64,000 bases of DNA from Jeotgalibacillus sp. ET6 (GTDB taxonomy: Bacteria > Bacillota > Bacilli > Bacillales > Jeotgalibacillaceae). This document shows, piece by piece, positions 60,927-64,000 of the stretch. The stretch spans positions 310,001 to 374,000 of the forward strand of contig NZ_JARUIU010000004.1 of the NCBI RefSeq assembly GCF_029667115.1. Direction: 5' to 3'. Below the pieces are notes generated by a model. The model saw only the letters and a program-made list of their open reading frames with translations, had not been told where the DNA came from and did not search any database. Numbering within the stretch: position 1 is the stretch's first letter; each line of letters begins with the position of its first letter. A program made the position numbers and the translations under genes.

Positions 60927-62294
60927 GTGAAGAAGGAACAGCAGCTTGCACATTTGATCTTGGAAAAAGTCGGGGGAAGAGACAACATCATTCAGCTTGA
61001 TCACTGTATGACAAGAATCAGGTTATCCATAAAGGATGAGTCTTTAGTTAACATAAAAGAGCTTAAGCAGGTTCCGGGAGTCATGGGAGTAGTTGAAGAT
61101 GATACGCTTCAAATCGTCGTAGGACCCGGCACTGTGAACAAGGTAGCAGACGAAATCAGTAAGGAAACCGGCTTGAAGGTCGGAGAAGTTTCAGCAGATC
61201 CAGGCTTAACAGCGAAGGATCGGCAGGCAGCGCTTAAAAAGAAAAATAGTACACCGATTAAAAACGGCTTAAGAAGAATCGGGAATATTTTTATCCCGTT
61301 AATTCCGGCGCTGGTAGCTTCCGGTATTCTGAATGGCGGCGCGAACTTCGCCGTAAACGCAGGAGTTGATCCGACGAATACGATTATTGCTATTTTGCTT
61401 TTATTAGGTGGCGGCGTCTTCGCATTTTTAGGGATTTTAGTCGGCTGGAATACAGCCAAGGAATTTGGCGGAACGCCTGCTCTGGGGGCAATTGCAGGGA
61501 TTATCATCATTAATCCGGCTTTGGCGAACATCACTCTCTTCGGGGAAGAACTGGTGCCCGGGCGGGGCGGACTTATCGCCGTTATTTTAGCCGCATGGTT
61601 TATGGCGGTTGTTGAAAGGTTTGCGAGAAGATTCGTACCTAATTCAATTGATATTATCTTAACACCGCTTATCGCTGTTCTTGTAGTTGGATTTACGACA
61701 CTGATTGTGATTCAGCCTGTAGGCGGCTGGCTATCAGCAGGCATAACAGATGGCATTAATTTTATTCTTGATATTGGCGGCGTCGTTGCAGGAGCTGTTC
61801 TGGCTGGATTCTTTCTGCCGCTTGTTATGGTGGGGCTGCATCATGGTCTTACGCCGATTCACATGGAGTTCATTAACAGCATTGGAATCACACCGATCTT
61901 AACCATTCTTGCCATGGGTGGAGCAGGGCAGGTTGGAGCTGCAATTGCTGTATTCGTAAAAACAAAAAATACAAGGCTGCGTACGACCATTAAAGGGGCT
62001 TTGCCGGTTGGATTTTTAGGAATAGGCGAACCGCTGTTATACGGCGTAACCCTGCCGCTTGGCCGTCCGTTTGTAACAGCGTGTATGGGTGCAGCTGTCG
62101 GGGGCGCATTCCAGGCGTTAACCGACACAGCGGCGCGGGGCATTGGGGTATCTGGTTTATCCTTAATCCCTCTAATTGATGACAACAAATTTCTCATGTA
62201 TTTCCTTGGACTGGTCATTGCCTATACATTCGGTTTCATTTTCACGTATTTATTCGGGTTTAAAGAGTCTATGGCGGACAACCTGGACAGCTAA
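60927..62294 (+). CDS. murP: PTS N-acetylmuramic acid (or MurNAc-GlcNAc) transporter EIIBC
   Basis: Phosphotransferase-system permease of 455 residues. The EIIB domain (1-85) has the phospho-Cys in LDHCMTRIRLS near residue 27; the EIIC domain follows from about 110 with ten spans and the conserved GIGEPLLYGVTLPLGRPF. No EIIA is attached, so it depends on a glucose-type EIIA elsewhere. The GTG start at 60927 is 7 bases from AAAGGGGGA; the open frame before it overlaps murQ. In S. aureus the homologue imports MurNAc-GlcNAc disaccharide. Confidence 0.94.
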   Translation: MKKEQQLAHLILEKVGGRDNIIQLDHCMTRIRLSIKDESLVNIKELKQVPGVMGVVEDDTLQIVVGPGTVNKVADEISKETGLKVGEVSADPGLTAKDRQAALKKKNSTPIKNGLRRIGNIFIPLIPALVASGILNGGANFAVNAGVDPTNTIIAILLLLGGGVFAFLGILVGWNTAKEFGGTPALGAIAGIIIINPALANITLFGEELVPGRGGLIAVILAAWFMAVVERFARRFVPNSIDIILTPLIAVLVVGFTTLIVIQPVGGWLSAGITDGINFILDIGGVVAGAVLAGFFLPLVMVGLHHGLTPIHMEFINSIGITPILTILAMGGAGQVGAAIAVFVKTKNTRLRTTIKGALPVGFLGIGEPLLYGVTLPLGRPFVTACMGAAVGGAFQALTDTAARGIGVSGLSLIPLIDDNKFLMYFLGLVIAYTFGFIFTYLFGFKESMADNLDS

Positions 62295-62378
62295 GATTCA
62301 TGTTCAACTTGGCGGGTAAGAGGAGACTCTTGCCCGTTCATTTTAGGTAAGGATCAAGTAAGAAAAGGAGGAATTGAA

Positions 62379-63488
62379 ATGATTGGTGCATCTGTTTTTC
62401 TTGGACAGCAAAGCACACAGGAACAGGAAACCTATCTCGATCTCATTCAAAAAGCGGGAGGAAAAACAATCTTCACTTCACTGCATATTCCTGAAGATGA
62501 TGCAGCGTTGTATAAAGAAGCCTTAAAAGCCCTTGCTGCTCAGGTTCGGGACAGAGGCATGAAACTCTATGTGGATATGTCAGGCCGGTCGATGGAATTT
62601 CTCGGATTATCATGGAAAGATGCCAGTGTTTTAAAGGACTGGGGTGTAGAGGGAATCCGGATGGACTACGGCATTGATTCTCAAACCATTGCGAATATCT
62701 CCAAAGTGATGACGGTAGCGCTGAACGCAAGCACGATTACTCAGGAGTGGATGGACGAGCTTTCAGCACTTGGTCTTCAAAAAGAACAATCGGAGGTTTG
62801 GCATAATTATTACCCGCGTCCGGACACAGGGCTATGTTCACACTGGTTTGATCAGAAGAATCGGTGGTTTAAGAAAAATGGTTTTAAAACAGCCGCGTTT
62901 ATCCCGGGAAATAAACGCTTAAGAGGTCCTCTCCAAGAAGGACTGCCAACGCTTGAAAAACACAGGGGAATCTCTCCTTTTGCTTCCTATTTGTCATTAA
63001 AGCGCGAGCATCCGGCTGATGAAATTCTTATTGGAGATCCTGAGATTAGTTCGCATACGTTTCATCAGCTGGCCATGTATCAACAGGGCATCATTTGCCT
63101 GCGTTATGTTCCTTTTACAAAAGATGATATGTCTCAGAATCTTTTGTCGCTCGAGCATAGAAACCGATTTGACCCAGCGAGGGATGTAATCCGTTCTGAG
63201 GGAGCGAGACCGTATTTCCAATCTCAAAAAGGAAAGATTAAAGCAGACCATACAATTGAACGAAAGACTGGCACGATCACCATAGACAATGAACACTACG
63301 GCCGCTATCAGGGAGAGCTGCAAATCGTACGAAGACCTCTTCCGGCTCATGAAGGAGTGAATGCAGCAGGTCAGATTGTAGACGAAGATCTTCCGCTGAT
63401 TGAGTATATCGGTGCTGGTCAGGCCTTTGTGCTGCTGCCCGTCCCTCAAAACACAGGGGATGGAGAAAGTTCTTTTTCCTCTATATAA
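62379..63488 (+). CDS. mupG: 6-phospho-N-acetylmuramidase (MupG, DUF871)
   Basis: Cytoplasmic TIM-barrel glycosidase, 369 residues. IGASVFLGQQSTQEQETYLD, FTSLHIPEDDAALYKEAL and GVEGIRMDYGIDSQTI are typical of DUF871/GH170 proteins; HNYYPRPDTGLC near 147 is the family signature. In S. aureus MupG splits MurNAc-6-phosphate-GlcNAc. Placed between murP and murR, as expected. The C-terminal cyclophilin-like domain begins about residue 265. ATG follows AAAAGGAGG. Confidence 0.9.
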   Translation: MIGASVFLGQQSTQEQETYLDLIQKAGGKTIFTSLHIPEDDAALYKEALKALAAQVRDRGMKLYVDMSGRSMEFLGLSWKDASVLKDWGVEGIRMDYGIDSQTIANISKVMTVALNASTITQEWMDELSALGLQKEQSEVWHNYYPRPDTGLCSHWFDQKNRWFKKNGFKTAAFIPGNKRLRGPLQEGLPTLEKHRGISPFASYLSLKREHPADEILIGDPEISSHTFHQLAMYQQGIICLRYVPFTKDDMSQNLLSLEHRNRFDPARDVIRSEGARPYFQSQKGKIKADHTIERKTGTITIDNEHYGRYQGELQIVRRPLPAHEGVNAAGQIVDEDLPLIEYIGAGQAFVLLPVPQNTGDGESSFSSI

Positions 63489-63536
63489 TGAGAGGTACTA
63501 CAGGATGAACGCTGTTGGTTCACACGGGAGGACAAG

Positions 63537-64000
63537 ATGTCTATTTTTTCGGTTTTAAAACAAATTGAACGAAATCTTGAATTGTTTACAAGAGCTGAAA
63601 AGTCGGTTGCGAACTATGTGTTAAGCAGCCCGGCGCAAGTGATGGAAATGACAACAAAAGAATTAGCTGCAGCGAGCCATAGCAGTGAAGCGGCCGTTAT
63701 GCGGTTTTGTAAACGGATCGGCATTCAAAGCTTTAAAGTGATGAAGCTGGAATTAGCAAAAGAACTTCACACAAAAGGAGAAGGAATTCCAGAGGCAGTG
63801 GACTCTCCATTTCAGCTTGAAGATGATCCAAAGCTGATCATTCAAAAGGTTATGTTTAATACGATACAGGCTCTTCAAAATACAGAGAAAATGCTTTCCG
63901 TAAAATCCATATCGAAGGCAATAGATTATTTAGATCAGGCAGAGCGGGTTTTTGCGTATGGAGTAGGGGGGTCATCTGTTGTCGTAAGGGATTTTACACA
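63537..64000 (+). CDS. murR: MurR-type RpiR-family regulator, cut by the window end
   Basis: The first 154 codons of a regulator starting MSIFSVLKQIERNLELFTRA, with GGGAGG 5 bases before the ATG. Residues 1-77 are the RpiR helix-turn-helix domain (EMTTKELAAASHSSEAAVMR, then FCKRIGIQSFKVMKLELAKE); a SIS sugar-phosphate domain begins near 120 (AERVFAYGVGGSSVVVRDFT). No stop is reached. Last gene of the mur cluster; MurR proteins sense MurNAc-6-phosphate. Confidence 0.9.
   Translation, partial: MSIFSVLKQIERNLELFTRAEKSVANYVLSSPAQVMEMTTKELAAASHSSEAAVMRFCKRIGIQSFKVMKLELAKELHTKGEGIPEAVDSPFQLEDDPKLIIQKVMFNTIQALQNTEKMLSVKSISKAIDYLDQAERVFAYGVGGSSVVVRDFT

Overview
The window reads as ordinary chromosome of a Gram-positive Bacillota, most likely a Bacillaceae-type endospore former. 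Supporting signs are AGGAGG-type ribosome sites with many TTG and GTG starts, a T-box leader, catabolite-repression (cre) candidates, GlcU/Gdh, an LTA synthase, Ykf, Hut and Mur operons, and BcsA/YpbQ-type alkylpyrone genes. I cannot fix the genus. I saw no phage, transposase, CRISPR array, rRNA or tRNA. Almost every gene is intact; the first gene may be cut by the left edge and murR is cut by the right edge.

Layout. 1-3.4 kb: OpuC/OsmU-type compatible-solute ABC operon. 3.4-6.4 kb (minus): cstA, a small protein ending Cys-Cys-stop, and a cysteine-free ArsA/Get3-like ATPase, with a cre-like site in front. 6.7-12.6 kb: M48 protease, SDR, PH-domain protein, ABC exporter pair, small membrane proteins. 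12.7-22.8 kb: a divergent sugar locus with a GH94 phosphorylase and GH3 beta-glucosidase (minus) against a binding protein, two permeases and a LacI regulator (plus). Its gene content matches the Listeria innocua beta-1,2-glucooligosaccharide (sophorose-type) locus, and palindromic LacI operators lie in the divergent region. 23-27 kb: a protein resembling only region 2 of a sigma factor, a YlbC-like CAP protein, a YjlB-like cupin and an arylamine-acetyltransferase-like protein. 27-33 kb: glcU-gdh, then an unusual trio of PlsY-like acyltransferase, GNAT/class V aminotransferase fusion and LTA synthase. 33.7-39.1 kb: histidine utilisation genes hutU-hutI-hutG-hutH. 39.3-46.4 kb: yeeI, a DUF202 protein, an RluF-type pseudouridine synthase, a Cof-type phosphatase, an MFS exporter behind a T-box that appears to read tRNA-Gln, and a secreted beta-propeller protein. 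46.7-50.6 kb: two Gfo/Idh/MocA dehydrogenases around a TIM-barrel isomerase/epimerase, with a second LacI regulator. 50.9-53.9 kb: ykfABC for murein peptide breakdown. 54-59.8 kb: cold-shock gene with a large leader hairpin, alkyladenine glycosylase, acrylyl-CoA-reductase-like enzyme, type III PKS with its methyltransferase, and a split ThrE-type exporter. 60-64 kb: murQ-murP-mupG-murR for MurNAc recycling.

Taken together, much of the window feeds on carbon from glycans and cell-wall debris (beta-1,2-glucan, MurNAc-peptide fragments, glucose, histidine, pyruvate or peptides) under LacI, RpiR and probably CcpA control. The most striking non-genic structure is an interspersed repeat of about 100-210 bp, nine full or partial copies plus one fragment. 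It has terminal inverted ends, an internal long hairpin and a terminator-like 3' end, usually sits just downstream of genes in the same orientation, and in one place has rewritten the C-terminus of a small gene.
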